This document shows positions 33,253-40,924 of a stretch of DNA of 64,000 bases, piece after piece. The position numbers and the translations under genes are program-made. The first letter of the stretch is position 1. Every line of letters begins with the position of its first letter. Origin of the DNA: Candidatus Mediterraneibacter guildfordensis (GTDB lineage: Bacteria > Bacillota > Clostridia > Lachnospirales > Lachnospiraceae); the NCBI GenBank assembly GCA_019112735.1, contig DXIS01000035.1, positions 1-64,000 of the forward strand, given 5' to 3'. The notes under the pieces are model-generated. The model was not told the origin of the DNA and did not search any database. It was given only the letters and a program-made list of their open reading frames with translations.

Positions 33253-34461
33253 TTATTTATTAATGATCGCGATCTTAAGGCCTTTCTGTGCAAGATTTGT
33301 TCTGTGAGCCTCGTTGATCTCCTCAAGCGGGAACCTGTGTGTGATCAGTTCCTTCATCGGAAGACCGATCGCCTGTGCTCTCTTAAGGAAATCAAAGGTC
33401 GTTGCGTAATCTCTCAGTGTGTATACCCAGGAGCCGACCAGGTTGATCTCTTTGGAGCAGAGGTCGAAGTGCGGATTGATCGTAGCGTCGCCGCCGTTGA
33501 TGAAGAATCCGAGTTCGCAGAGTCCGCCGCCGTTGCGGATAAACTTGTAGATGTTTGAATGCGCTGCCGGTGAGCCTGTGCACTGGAACGCAAAATCTGC
33601 AAGGTGTCCGCCGAACGCGTCTTTCACTGCTGCTGAAAGAGCCTCGATCCCTTTGTACTCCATGAAGTTAACAGACTTTTCTGCGCCCATTCTCTTCGCG
33701 AAGTCAAGTCTCTGCTGGTTACCGTCTACAGCAACGATGTTCTCGATGCCCAGTGTGCGGAGTACTGCGATACAGATCAGACCGATCGGTCCGCATCCCT
33801 GTACAACAACTCTGCTGTTGAATCTCAGGATGCCTGTTGTCTTCGCTCTCTCAACCGCATGTACGAGAACCGCACATGGCTCGATGAGGATTCTGGAATC
33901 AAGATCCAGGTCGCTTACATTGAATACTGAGGATCCTTCGCGGATGAGGATGTAGTCCGAGAACCATCCGTTCAGATGGATGTCGTCATCCGGAAGAAGT
34001 CCGTATACATCAGCGTCGCCGACATTCTTCTTGTTCAGGTCGAACATCTCGATGTCCGGATCATCCTTGAAGATCATACATGTAACGACTTTGTCGCCGA
34101 CCTTCAGCGGTTTTCCTGCGCTGTCCACTTTTACATTTTTACCCATCTTCACGATCTCGCCGGTTCCCTCGTGTCCGAGCGCTACCGGGATCAGTCCGAA
34201 CGGGTCTTTCTTGAATTCATGGGCATCTGTTCCACAGATACCGCATCCCTCTACTTTTACGAGGATATCGCCGTCTCCCACTTCCGGGATCGGGAACTCT
34301 TTGACATCATAGTGCTCAAGTGATGTCAGCATGGCAACATGCGCTGTCTTCGGGATCGCCTGGCTTGCAGCCGGAGCGGACGGAGACGGGATGTTCTTGT
34401 CAAGCATACTTTCGAGTACCTGTTTTACAACGGCTTCCACGTTAGCGGAATTCATTTCCAT
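33253..34461 (-). CDS. Zinc-type alcohol dehydrogenase with encapsulation peptide
   Basis: 402 residues. Residues 3-24 (NSANVEAVVKQVLESMLDK) form an amphipathic lumen-targeting helix followed by a Pro/Ala/Ser linker. Catalytic zinc ligands are in GCGICGTDAHEF and GHEGTGEI, and the Rossmann site is GCGPIGLICIAVL. The four-cysteine structural zinc lobe of the family is absent; an acidic stretch (DDPDIEMFDLNKKN) stands in its place. It probably reduces or oxidises the encapsulated aldehyde or alcohol with NAD(H). AGGAGG lies eight bases before ATG 34461; the frame to 34530 has no site. Confidence 0.88.
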   Translation of the reverse strand: MEMNSANVEAVVKQVLESMLDKNIPSPSAPAASQAIPKTAHVAMLTSLEHYDVKEFPIPEVGDGDILVKVEGCGICGTDAHEFKKDPFGLIPVALGHEGTGEIVKMGKNVKVDSAGKPLKVGDKVVTCMIFKDDPDIEMFDLNKKNVGDADVYGLLPDDDIHLNGWFSDYILIREGSSVFNVSDLDLDSRILIEPCAVLVHAVERAKTTGILRFNSRVVVQGCGPIGLICIAVLRTLGIENIVAVDGNQQRLDFAKRMGAEKSVNFMEYKGIEALSAAVKDAFGGHLADFAFQCTGSPAAHSNIYKFIRNGGGLCELGFFINGGDATINPHFDLCSKEINLVGSWVYTLRDYATTFDFLKRAQAIGLPMKELITHRFPLEEINEAHRTNLAQKGLKIAIINK

Positions 34462-34660
34462 GTTATCTACCTCCTGATTATTGTTTCTCGCTGATGGCGT
34501 GCGCCATATGCTTCTGCCACATTTCGGCAATTTTCGCCATGCACAGTTCGATTCCGCTTCGCTTCATCTCACTGTCGGCGTACGCCGTATGATTCCGCCA
34601 CAGCCAATGTGTATTTACAGGCAAGCCTGCATACACATTTCTGTGTCGTCATCGCATGGC
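34462..34660. other. 199-bp intercistronic region with long hairpin
   Basis: Between the aldehyde and alcohol dehydrogenase genes AATGTGTAT-TTA-CAGGC (34606-34622) pairs with GCCTG-C-ATACACATT (34625-34639), a 14-bp stem with a 2-base loop. A second dyad, GGCGTGCGCC, lies nearby. There is no T-run on the transcribed strand, so it is more likely a processing or stabilising element than a terminator. No gene is seen. Confidence 0.5.
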
Positions 34661-36049
34661 TTAACGTATGCACAGACTGTCAGTCATTACGCAGCGTCTT
34701 CTCTTTGTGAATGTGCTTGCGCTTGTCAGACCTTCGCCTGTCCTGCTGGCGATCGTAAATGTACAGAAGCCTTCTCCTCCGAATCCGAGCGCCGCGTAGG
34801 ACGGGCCGTTCTTTACGAGGATCGCTGTGTCGATCGCCTTCGCATATTTTGTGATATTGTCGACATTCTTTGAATGGATATGTGCGGAGTGGCGGTTGCC
34901 GTGCTCAAGCCATACTGCCTGCTCAACTGCATCGTCAAAATCCTTCGCCCTTACAACGCCGAGGATCGGCATCATAAGCTCTGTGGCGATCAGCGGATGC
35001 TCCTTCGGACCTTCAAATGTGATGCATCTGATATTGTCCGGTACGGTAACGCCGATCATGCCGAGCAGCGTCTTTGCATCACGTCCGACGCATTTCCTGT
35101 TCAGCTTGCCGCCTTTGAGAACAACGGCTGTCAGGGCGTCCTGCTCTTCCTTGGATGCAAGGTAGCAGCCCTGCTCGCTGATCATGTAGTGCATCAGTTC
35201 GTCCGCAACAGAGTCAACTGCTACGATCTCTTTCTCGGCAATACACGGAAGATTATTGTCGAATGTACATCCGTTTACGATATCCTCAGCCGCTTTGCGG
35301 ATGTCCGCTGTCTCATCAACAACTGCCGGCGGGTTTCCTGCACCTGCGCCGATCCCTCTTCTTCCGGAGGAAAGGACTGCGGTAACAACGCCCGGGCCGC
35401 CTGTCGCAGCGATCAGCTGGATATACGGATGCTTCATCATGATATTGCTTGTCTCAAGCGTCGGATGCTCGACCGTGCAGGCGATGTTGTCCGGGCCGCC
35501 CGCCTCTACGGATGCCTCGTTTACAAGGTTGATCGCGTAGATGGATGTCTTGATGGCCGCCGGATGCGGGTTGAATACAACCGTATTTCCTGCTGCGAAC
35601 ATGCCGATCGTGTTACAGAGAACCGTCTCGCTCGGGTTCGTACACGGTGTGATCGCGCCGATCACTCCGAACGGTCCCATCTCGATGAGGGTAAGTCCTC
35701 TGTCTCCCGACCATGCTGTTGTTGTGATATCTTCCGTTCCCGGAGTCTTCTCAGCAACGAGCTGGTGTTTTAAAATCTTATGTCCGACATTTCCCATGCC
35801 GGTCTCCTGTACGCCCATGCGCGCCAGGATCTCTGCGTTCTCCATAATCTTTTTGCGGATGTTGGAGATAACTTTTTCTCTGTGGTCCAGGGACATTCTG
35901 GCTACAACTTTCTGCGCCTTCTTTGCCGCCTCGATCGCCTCGTTCATGTCAGTGAATACGCCGTGGTTTCCTGTCACATCTGATGCGATCTGCATTTTTG
36001 CCATAACTTCCTGTACGATGTCCTGAACCATCTGTTCGTTTACAGACAC
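34661..36049 (-). CDS. CoA-acylating aldehyde dehydrogenase, PduP-like
   Basis: 462 residues. Residues 1-20 (MSVNEQMVQDIVQEVMAKMQ) form the encapsulation helix, then a linker and the catalytic domain with QETGMGNVGHKILKH, GPFGVIGAITPCTNPSETV and the nucleophile Cys269 in NNLPCIAEKE. It turns the aldehyde into acyl-CoA with NAD. Start is GTG 36049, seven bases after GGAGG; no suitable ATG exists. It overlaps the GlcG-like gene by ten bases. Confidence 0.93.
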   Translation of the reverse strand: MSVNEQMVQDIVQEVMAKMQIASDVTGNHGVFTDMNEAIEAAKKAQKVVARMSLDHREKVISNIRKKIMENAEILARMGVQETGMGNVGHKILKHQLVAEKTPGTEDITTTAWSGDRGLTLIEMGPFGVIGAITPCTNPSETVLCNTIGMFAAGNTVVFNPHPAAIKTSIYAINLVNEASVEAGGPDNIACTVEHPTLETSNIMMKHPYIQLIAATGGPGVVTAVLSSGRRGIGAGAGNPPAVVDETADIRKAAEDIVNGCTFDNNLPCIAEKEIVAVDSVADELMHYMISEQGCYLASKEEQDALTAVVLKGGKLNRKCVGRDAKTLLGMIGVTVPDNIRCITFEGPKEHPLIATELMMPILGVVRAKDFDDAVEQAVWLEHGNRHSAHIHSKNVDNITKYAKAIDTAILVKNGPSYAALGFGGEGFCTFTIASRTGEGLTSASTFTKRRRCVMTDSLCIR

Positions 36050-36558
36050 TCTAATACCTCCTTAAAGACTTCCTTTCCGTATGCGGCGATCGCCGTATCC
36101 TGGGCAGCGGTCCCGCCGCTCACGCCCAGCGCGCCTACGATCTGTCCGTCGTACTCCAGCACCTCGCCGCCGCCGAAGATCACGATCTTGCCGTTATTCG
36201 TAAACTGAATGCCGTACAGATCCTGACCGGGCTGGCTCAGTTCCGCGAGCTGTGCGGTGGACATCTTGAGGCTTGCGGATGTGTAAGTCTTGTTTAATGC
36301 GATGTCAAAACTGGCTATGTATGCGCCGTCCATGCACTGAACAGCCACCGGCCTTCCGGCCTTGTCCGAAACGGCCGCCACAACGTCGACGCCCATCTCC
36401 GACGCTTTCGCCTTGACCTTCTCGATCAGGGCGTTGGCTGCCGCCAGTGTCATCCTGTGCTTTTTGCACTTGCAGACATGAGGCTTTTCAGCTGCCGGCG
36501 ACGCTTTCATCTGGTCCAATACGGATTTCACCGCATTGGTGATATCCTGCTCATTCAT
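36040..36558 (-). CDS. GlcG/HbpS (DUF336)-like protein with encapsulation peptide
   Basis: 172 residues. Residues 1-18 (MNEQDITNAVKSVLDQMK) are an amphipathic targeting helix. The linker holds Cys29 and Cys31 (HVCKCKKH). The GlcG fold follows: LAAANALIEKVKAKASEMGV, VSDKAGRPVAVQCMDGAYIA and GGGEVLEYDGQIVGALGVSG. The same domain forms the C-terminal half of PduO. Its role in microcompartments is not settled; heme or cofactor binding is likely. It lies between the aldolase and aldehyde dehydrogenase genes. Confidence 0.88.
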   Translation of the reverse strand: MNEQDITNAVKSVLDQMKASPAAEKPHVCKCKKHRMTLAAANALIEKVKAKASEMGVDVVAAVSDKAGRPVAVQCMDGAYIASFDIALNKTYTSASLKMSTAQLAELSQPGQDLYGIQFTNNGKIVIFGGGEVLEYDGQIVGALGVSGGTAAQDTAIAAYGKEVFKEVLECL

Positions 36559-36569
36559 AAGCTGAACTC

Positions 36570-37382
36570 CTACATGCCAAGCTGTTCCATAACCTTCTTT
36601 GTAATAGAAGCAACAAGGTCAGCATCTGATTTTCCTGCCGGTGCTGTAGCGCCTGCTGAGCAGCTTCCGCCGCATGTGTGGCAGCTCGGTTTGCCTGCTT
36701 TTGCGTTCGGGCAGAGATTAGCCGGATGTTTTCCCGGAAGGCCCATTTTTCTTCTTACTTCGTACAGAACCTCAACCTGCTCCGGGCTGAACTCCTGCGG
36801 TCCGCCGATCTGCATTGTCTGCCATAACAGCTGTGCGTAGAACTCTACGGACTCCATCTTCATGTATGCTGCAAGAAGGCTGTCAGAATAGGTCAGTGCG
36901 CCGTGGTTCTCAAGGAGAACTGCATCGAAGTGCTCAAGGTACGGCTCAACTGCATCCGGGATCTCCATTGTACCCGGTGTTCCGTAAGGAGTGATCGGTA
37001 CGCATCCGAGAGCGATAACCGCTTCCGGCATGATCGGCTGTGTCAGCGGAATGCCTGCGATCGCAAATGTTGTAGCGTACAGCGGGTGAGCATGTACAAC
37101 TGATTTAACGTCCGGTCTCTTCTGATATACGCGCATGTGCATCTTGATCTCAGATGACGGTCTGAAGCCTTTGTTTGCCTGAAGGACATTACCGTTCTCA
37201 TCAACCTTGCAGATGTACTCCGGTGTCATGAAGCCTTTGCTGACGCCTGTCGGTGTGCAGAGGAACTCATGGTCGTTGAGTTTTACAGAGAAGTTACCGT
37301 CGTTGGCAGCAACCATTCCGCGATTGTAAACTCTTCTGCCGATTTCACACATTTCTTTTTTGATTTCGTATTCGTTTTGCAT
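36570..37382 (-). CDS. Class II aldolase (FucA-type) with C-terminal encapsulation peptide
   Basis: 270 residues. Zinc ligands His97, His99 (VHAHPLYAT) and His160 (LLENHGALTYS) and catalytic Glu78 match L-fuculose-1-phosphate aldolase. It would split fuculose or rhamnulose 1-phosphate into DHAP and L-lactaldehyde, or 5-deoxyribulose 1-phosphate into DHAP and acetaldehyde. The end is an amphipathic helix (DADLVASITKKVMEQLGM) that targets it to the lumen. Before it lies a linker with Cys224, Cys234, Cys237 and Cys241, spaced like a metal or Fe-S site and not part of the aldolase fold. First gene of the operon; AAGGAGGAG before ATG. Confidence 0.88.
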   Translation of the reverse strand: MQNEYEIKKEMCEIGRRVYNRGMVAANDGNFSVKLNDHEFLCTPTGVSKGFMTPEYICKVDENGNVLQANKGFRPSSEIKMHMRVYQKRPDVKSVVHAHPLYATTFAIAGIPLTQPIMPEAVIALGCVPITPYGTPGTMEIPDAVEPYLEHFDAVLLENHGALTYSDSLLAAYMKMESVEFYAQLLWQTMQIGGPQEFSPEQVEVLYEVRRKMGLPGKHPANLCPNAKAGKPSCHTCGGSCSAGATAPAGKSDADLVASITKKVMEQLGM

Positions 37383-37401
37383 CTTTTCTCCTCCTTGGAT
37401 C

Positions 37402-37480
37402 TACAAAACATTTTGTTTTGTGTTGTTTCTTTTTGAATAGTACCACACAATCCCACAATAGTCAACATGTTTTAATGTTG
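37402..37480 (-). promoter_or_regulatory. Proximal BMC promoter with candidate operators
   Basis: Minus-strand TTGACT (37465-37460) and TACTAT (37442-37437) have a 17-bp spacer. The dyad CAACAT-N6-ATGTTG (37463-37480) overlaps the -35 box and ACAAAACA-N3-TGTTTTGT (37402-37420) lies in the leader. Both are candidate sites for the DeoR protein. Confidence 0.7.
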
Positions 37481-37564
37481 GTTTTTATTGGTTTCTCTTT
37501 TTTAAACCTGTTGACTGTTATGTCATGCGACGGCATACCGCCCGACTATTCTGCAATTAAACTA

Positions 37565-37593
37565 ATTATACTTCATATGACCCTCTAAGTCAA
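37565..37593 (-). promoter_or_regulatory. Distal BMC promoter
   Basis: Minus-strand TTGACT (37593-37588) and perfect TATAAT (37570-37565) with a 17-bp spacer, 128 bp upstream of the proximal promoter. It would give a leader of about 175 bases before the aldolase gene. The rest of 37383-37757 holds no gene. Confidence 0.6.
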
Positions 37594-37688
37594 CGTGAAT
37601 CAACGCCGTTTCAAAACCCGCGAAGATGCTTTTCCACACAATCCAACACGATATCTGTTGTTTTCTATTTGTTTTTTCCGTTTTCACA

Positions 37689-37717
37689 TTGACATGTCTG
37701 CGAAAATGTTCCATACT
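37689..37717 (+). promoter_or_regulatory. Promoter of the PHP phosphatase gene
   Basis: TTGACA (37689-37694) and CATACT (37712-37717) with a 17-bp spacer, 40 bp before ATG 37758 and divergent from the BMC promoters. Confidence 0.6.
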
Positions 37718-37757
37718 AAAAGCAGCGATATTTTTTAAGGAAAGCGAGGCGTGTTTC

Positions 37758-38543
37758 ATGGCATATCAGGAAACCATATACGGCACATGTGTCAGTGAAC
37801 ACGCGCATGCCGGCTTAAAACCGAAAGAACGCTACGAAGTCGATATCCATACCCACACGATCGCGAGCGGACACGGTTCCAGCGCCACCATCACGGATAT
37901 GGTCAAGGCCGCGAAAGCCGCCAGCCTCAAGATGCTCGGCATATCGGACCACGGTCCCGCCACACTGGGCGGCGGACGGATCTCCTACTTCCGGAATCTG
38001 AAATACGCCCAGCGGGAACGCCTGGGAATCCAGATGCTCTACGGCGCGGAGACAAACATTATTAATATGAAGGGAAATCTTGACCTGAAGGACGACATCC
38101 TGAAAGATCTGGATTTCGTGATCGCCAGCATGCATAAACCCACGCTGAAGCCGGGCACGACAGAAGAGAATACGGAAGCGTACATAAAAGCCATGAAGAA
38201 TCCGTATGTATCCGTCATCGGGCACTGCGATGACGAGAAGTTTCCCATCGATCCGTTTAAGCTTTTTAAAGCCGCCATGGACAATCACGTACTTCTGGAG
38301 ATCAATAACAGTTCGCTCAGTCCGGAAGGCTACAGGGGCGACACAAGATTCACCGACCTGGTGATCCTGAACCTGTCCGTCCACTTCAATTATCCGGTGC
38401 TCTTCGCAAGCGACAGCCACGGCAAAGCCCATGTCGGGGACTTCACCTACGCTGCGGAAGCCGCAAGGCTCGCCAGAGTTCCCCGGAACCTTATCCTGAA
38501 CCACTCGTCAAAAGCGCTGCTCGCGTTTCTGGCCGAAAAATAA
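37758..38543 (+). CDS. PHP-domain phosphoesterase, YcdX-like
   Basis: 261 residues. Metal-binding motifs of the PHP fold: DIHTHTIASGHGSS (start), ISDHGPAT, GAETNII, IASMHKPT, VIGHCDD and FASDSHGKAHVG. This set matches YcdX/YcdX-like trinuclear zinc phosphatases. The substrate is unknown. ATG 37758 has GAGG upstream and a promoter at 37689; the frame runs further upstream but the extra part is hydrophobic and lacks a ribosome site. Confidence 0.9.
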   Translation: MAYQETIYGTCVSEHAHAGLKPKERYEVDIHTHTIASGHGSSATITDMVKAAKAASLKMLGISDHGPATLGGGRISYFRNLKYAQRERLGIQMLYGAETNIINMKGNLDLKDDILKDLDFVIASMHKPTLKPGTTEENTEAYIKAMKNPYVSVIGHCDDEKFPIDPFKLFKAAMDNHVLLEINNSSLSPEGYRGDTRFTDLVILNLSVHFNYPVLFASDSHGKAHVGDFTYAAEAARLARVPRNLILNHSSKALLAFLAEK

Positions 38544-38592
38544 ATCACCTGCATATATCTGGATCTTCTCCTCATATGCAGGTGATCTTTTT
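38544..38592. terminator. Bidirectional terminator
   Basis: ATCACCTGCATAT (38544-38556) pairs with ATATGCAGGTGAT (38574-38586), followed by CTTTTT. It separates the PHP gene from the convergent flavodoxin-like gene. Confidence 0.85.
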
Positions 38593-39118
38593 ATTCTTCC
38601 TTCAGGTTTTTTATTTTCTGCCTGAACACTTCTATATCTTTCTCATCCGGATGCGCAAGCGCCCGGTCAAAATTCTCGATCATCCCCCGGATCTTCTGAT
38701 CCTCCGGGTTCTGTTCCAGCAGGGATTCATAACGCCTTCGCACGCTCTCCGGCATTCTGCCCTGACACATATAACTTCCGGCGATCACGCAGCCTTCTCC
38801 AAGATGGGCCTCCACACGGCCCAGGATCTGCGAAAAATATGCTTCGGAACCACCAAAGCCGGCCGTCCCGAACAAAAATACATTCCGTCCGTGCAGCTTC
38901 TCCATACATTTGCCGATATTCCCGCTACAGTCCCCTTTATCCGTCCAGAAGCCAAGGAAGATCATATCTGCGTCTTTCACTTTCTCTTCTATATTATCTG
39001 ACGCTTCGGATGCCGGTGCGAACCATATGCAGCTTTCCTCCCCCAGTTCTCTGGGGACTGCTTCCGCCAGCAGTTTCGTATTACCCGTAGCGCTTTCATA
39101 TATCACTGCATATTTCAT
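38591..39118 (-). CDS. Flavodoxin-family protein, BilS-like
   Basis: 175 residues. FMN phosphate loop ESATGNTKLLAEAV at the start, then LGFWTDKGDCSGNIGKCMEK, FLFGTAGFGGSEAYFSQIL, YMCQGRMPESVRRRYE and a C-terminal PEDQKIRGMIENFDRALAHP. This extended pattern is what I recall for flavodoxins annotated as BilS, the partner of bilirubin reductase in gut Firmicutes. No bilR-like reductase is adjacent, so the name is only by resemblance. It would carry electrons via FMN. It ends inside a bidirectional terminator. Confidence 0.7.
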   Translation of the reverse strand: MKYAVIYESATGNTKLLAEAVPRELGEESCIWFAPASEASDNIEEKVKDADMIFLGFWTDKGDCSGNIGKCMEKLHGRNVFLFGTAGFGGSEAYFSQILGRVEAHLGEGCVIAGSYMCQGRMPESVRRRYESLLEQNPEDQKIRGMIENFDRALAHPDEKDIEVFRQKIKNLKEE

Positions 39119-39157
39119 AACAATCCACTCCTTGTAAATAAATAATACCGCCAGCAG

Positions 39158-40924
39158 TTACTTCGCCGTGTGCGCGAACTGGCTTTCATACAGATGTCTG
39201 TAAAAGCCGCCCTGCGCCAGCAGGCTTTCGTGGCTGCCCTGCTCGATGATCCGGCCGTCCCGCATCACCAGGATCACGTCCGCCTCACGGATCGTGGAGA
39301 GCCGGTGCGCAACGATAAATGTCGTACGCCCTTTCATCAGCTCCGCAAATGCATCCTGGATCTTCATCTCCGTCCGGGTATCAATGGACGAGGTCGCCTC
39401 GTCAAGAATCAGCATCGGCGGCCGGCACAGCATCACGCGGGCAATGCACAAAAGCTGCTTCTGTCCCTGGGACAGTCCGCCGCCATCTTCCGTGATCCAG
39501 GTGTCGTACCCGTTCGGCAGCCTCCGGATGAAACTGTGGATATGGGACGCTTTCGCCGCCGCGATCACTTCTTCCTCCGAAGCGTCCGGGCGTCCCATAG
39601 TAATATTGTCACGGATCGTGCCGGTCTTCAGCCAGGTGTCCTGGAGCACCATGCCGTACCCCGCACGCAGGCTTTGCCGGGTCACCTCGCGGATATCATG
39701 TCCCTCCACGGCGATCGCGCCGTCCTTCACGTCATAGAACCGCATGAGCAGGTTGATAAATGTGGTCTTGCCGCAGCCTGTCGGACCGACGATGGCGATC
39801 CGCTGTCCGGGCTTCACATCCAGATTGAAATCCCGGATCAGCTGCTGCCCTTCTTCATAAGAGAAATCCACATGCGCCGCCTTTACATTGCCCCGCACGT
39901 GGTCAAGTGTCACCGCATCCTCCGGCTCCGGCGTCTGCGGCTCTTCTTCGATCAGGTCAAAGATCCGCTGGGCACATGCCACCGCGTTCTGGAACTCCGT
40001 CACCACACCGGAGATCTCATTGAACGGCTTCGTATACTGATTGGCGTAACTCAGGAAACTGGAGAGCTGGCCGACCGTCAGCGCGCCGTTTACCACGCCG
40101 AACGCACCGGCGATCCCGACGCCTGTATAAACAAGGCTATTGACAAAACGGGTGGCCGGATTGGTGATCGAAGAGAAAAATGTCGCCTTCAGGGACGCCT
40201 TCCCCAGCCGTTCGTTGATCTCATCAAACTGCTCTGTCACCTTCTGTCCCCTGCCGAATGCCTGGACCACTTTCTGGTTCTCCACCATCTCATCGATCAG
40301 GCCCGTCTGCTCTCCGCGGATCTCCGACTGCAGCCGGAACATGGAGAAGGTCCTTCTCGCGATAAAGTTTGCCACCAGGAAAGAGACCGGTGTGATCAGC
40401 ACCACGACAAACGTGATCATCACATTTACGGACAGCATGAAGCAGAACGTTCCCACGATCGTCGCGATCCCGGTAAAAAGCTGGGTGAAACCCATCAGAA
40501 GGCCGTCCGCAAACTGATCCACGTCCGCGATCACCCGGCTCACCACCTCGCCGTGGGGCCGGCCGTCAATATATTTCAGCGGCAGGATCTCGATCTTGCG
40601 GAACGCTTCATTCCGGATATCCTGCACCACCTGATAGGTCATCTTGTTATTGCAGACATTCATCAGCCACTGGGCCAGTGCCGTGACAAGCGTACAGATC
40701 CCGATCCGGATCATGACTTCGACAACGCCCGGGAAATCCACCTGTCCCGCGGATATGATGCAGTCCACCGCCTGTCCCGTAAGCTTCGGCACGTAGAGGG
40801 TCAGTGCAACGGACACGGTCGCCAGAAGGATGGAGAATACCACGAAGATCCGGTATCTTCCCAGATGGCGGAATACTTTTTTCAGGGTTTTCCCCTGTCC
40901 TGTTTTCTTTTTCATCTCAGCCAT
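39158..40924 (-). CDS. Heterodimeric ABC exporter subunit, canonical ATPase (LmrD/TM288-like)
   Basis: 588 residues: six transmembrane helices and ATPase with Walker A GPTGCGKTT, signature LSQGQKQL and Walker B LILDEATSSID with the catalytic glutamate. ATG 40924 has AAGGAGG nine bases upstream and overlaps the preceding ABC gene by eight bases. With that partner it forms a heterodimeric drug/lipid-type exporter. Substrate unknown. Confidence 0.9.
   Translation of the reverse strand: MAEMKKKTGQGKTLKKVFRHLGRYRIFVVFSILLATVSVALTLYVPKLTGQAVDCIISAGQVDFPGVVEVMIRIGICTLVTALAQWLMNVCNNKMTYQVVQDIRNEAFRKIEILPLKYIDGRPHGEVVSRVIADVDQFADGLLMGFTQLFTGIATIVGTFCFMLSVNVMITFVVVLITPVSFLVANFIARRTFSMFRLQSEIRGEQTGLIDEMVENQKVVQAFGRGQKVTEQFDEINERLGKASLKATFFSSITNPATRFVNSLVYTGVGIAGAFGVVNGALTVGQLSSFLSYANQYTKPFNEISGVVTEFQNAVACAQRIFDLIEEEPQTPEPEDAVTLDHVRGNVKAAHVDFSYEEGQQLIRDFNLDVKPGQRIAIVGPTGCGKTTFINLLMRFYDVKDGAIAVEGHDIREVTRQSLRAGYGMVLQDTWLKTGTIRDNITMGRPDASEEEVIAAAKASHIHSFIRRLPNGYDTWITEDGGGLSQGQKQLLCIARVMLCRPPMLILDEATSSIDTRTEMKIQDAFAELMKGRTTFIVAHRLSTIREADVILVMRDGRIIEQGSHESLLAQGGFYRHLYESQFAHTAK

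Noticed and set aside
34462-34660. Truncated C-terminus of the aldehyde dehydrogenase or a small gene in the gap
   Set aside because: The dehydrogenase ends with the normal family C-terminus (TFTKRRRCVMTDSL); no frame in the gap has a start with ribosome site.
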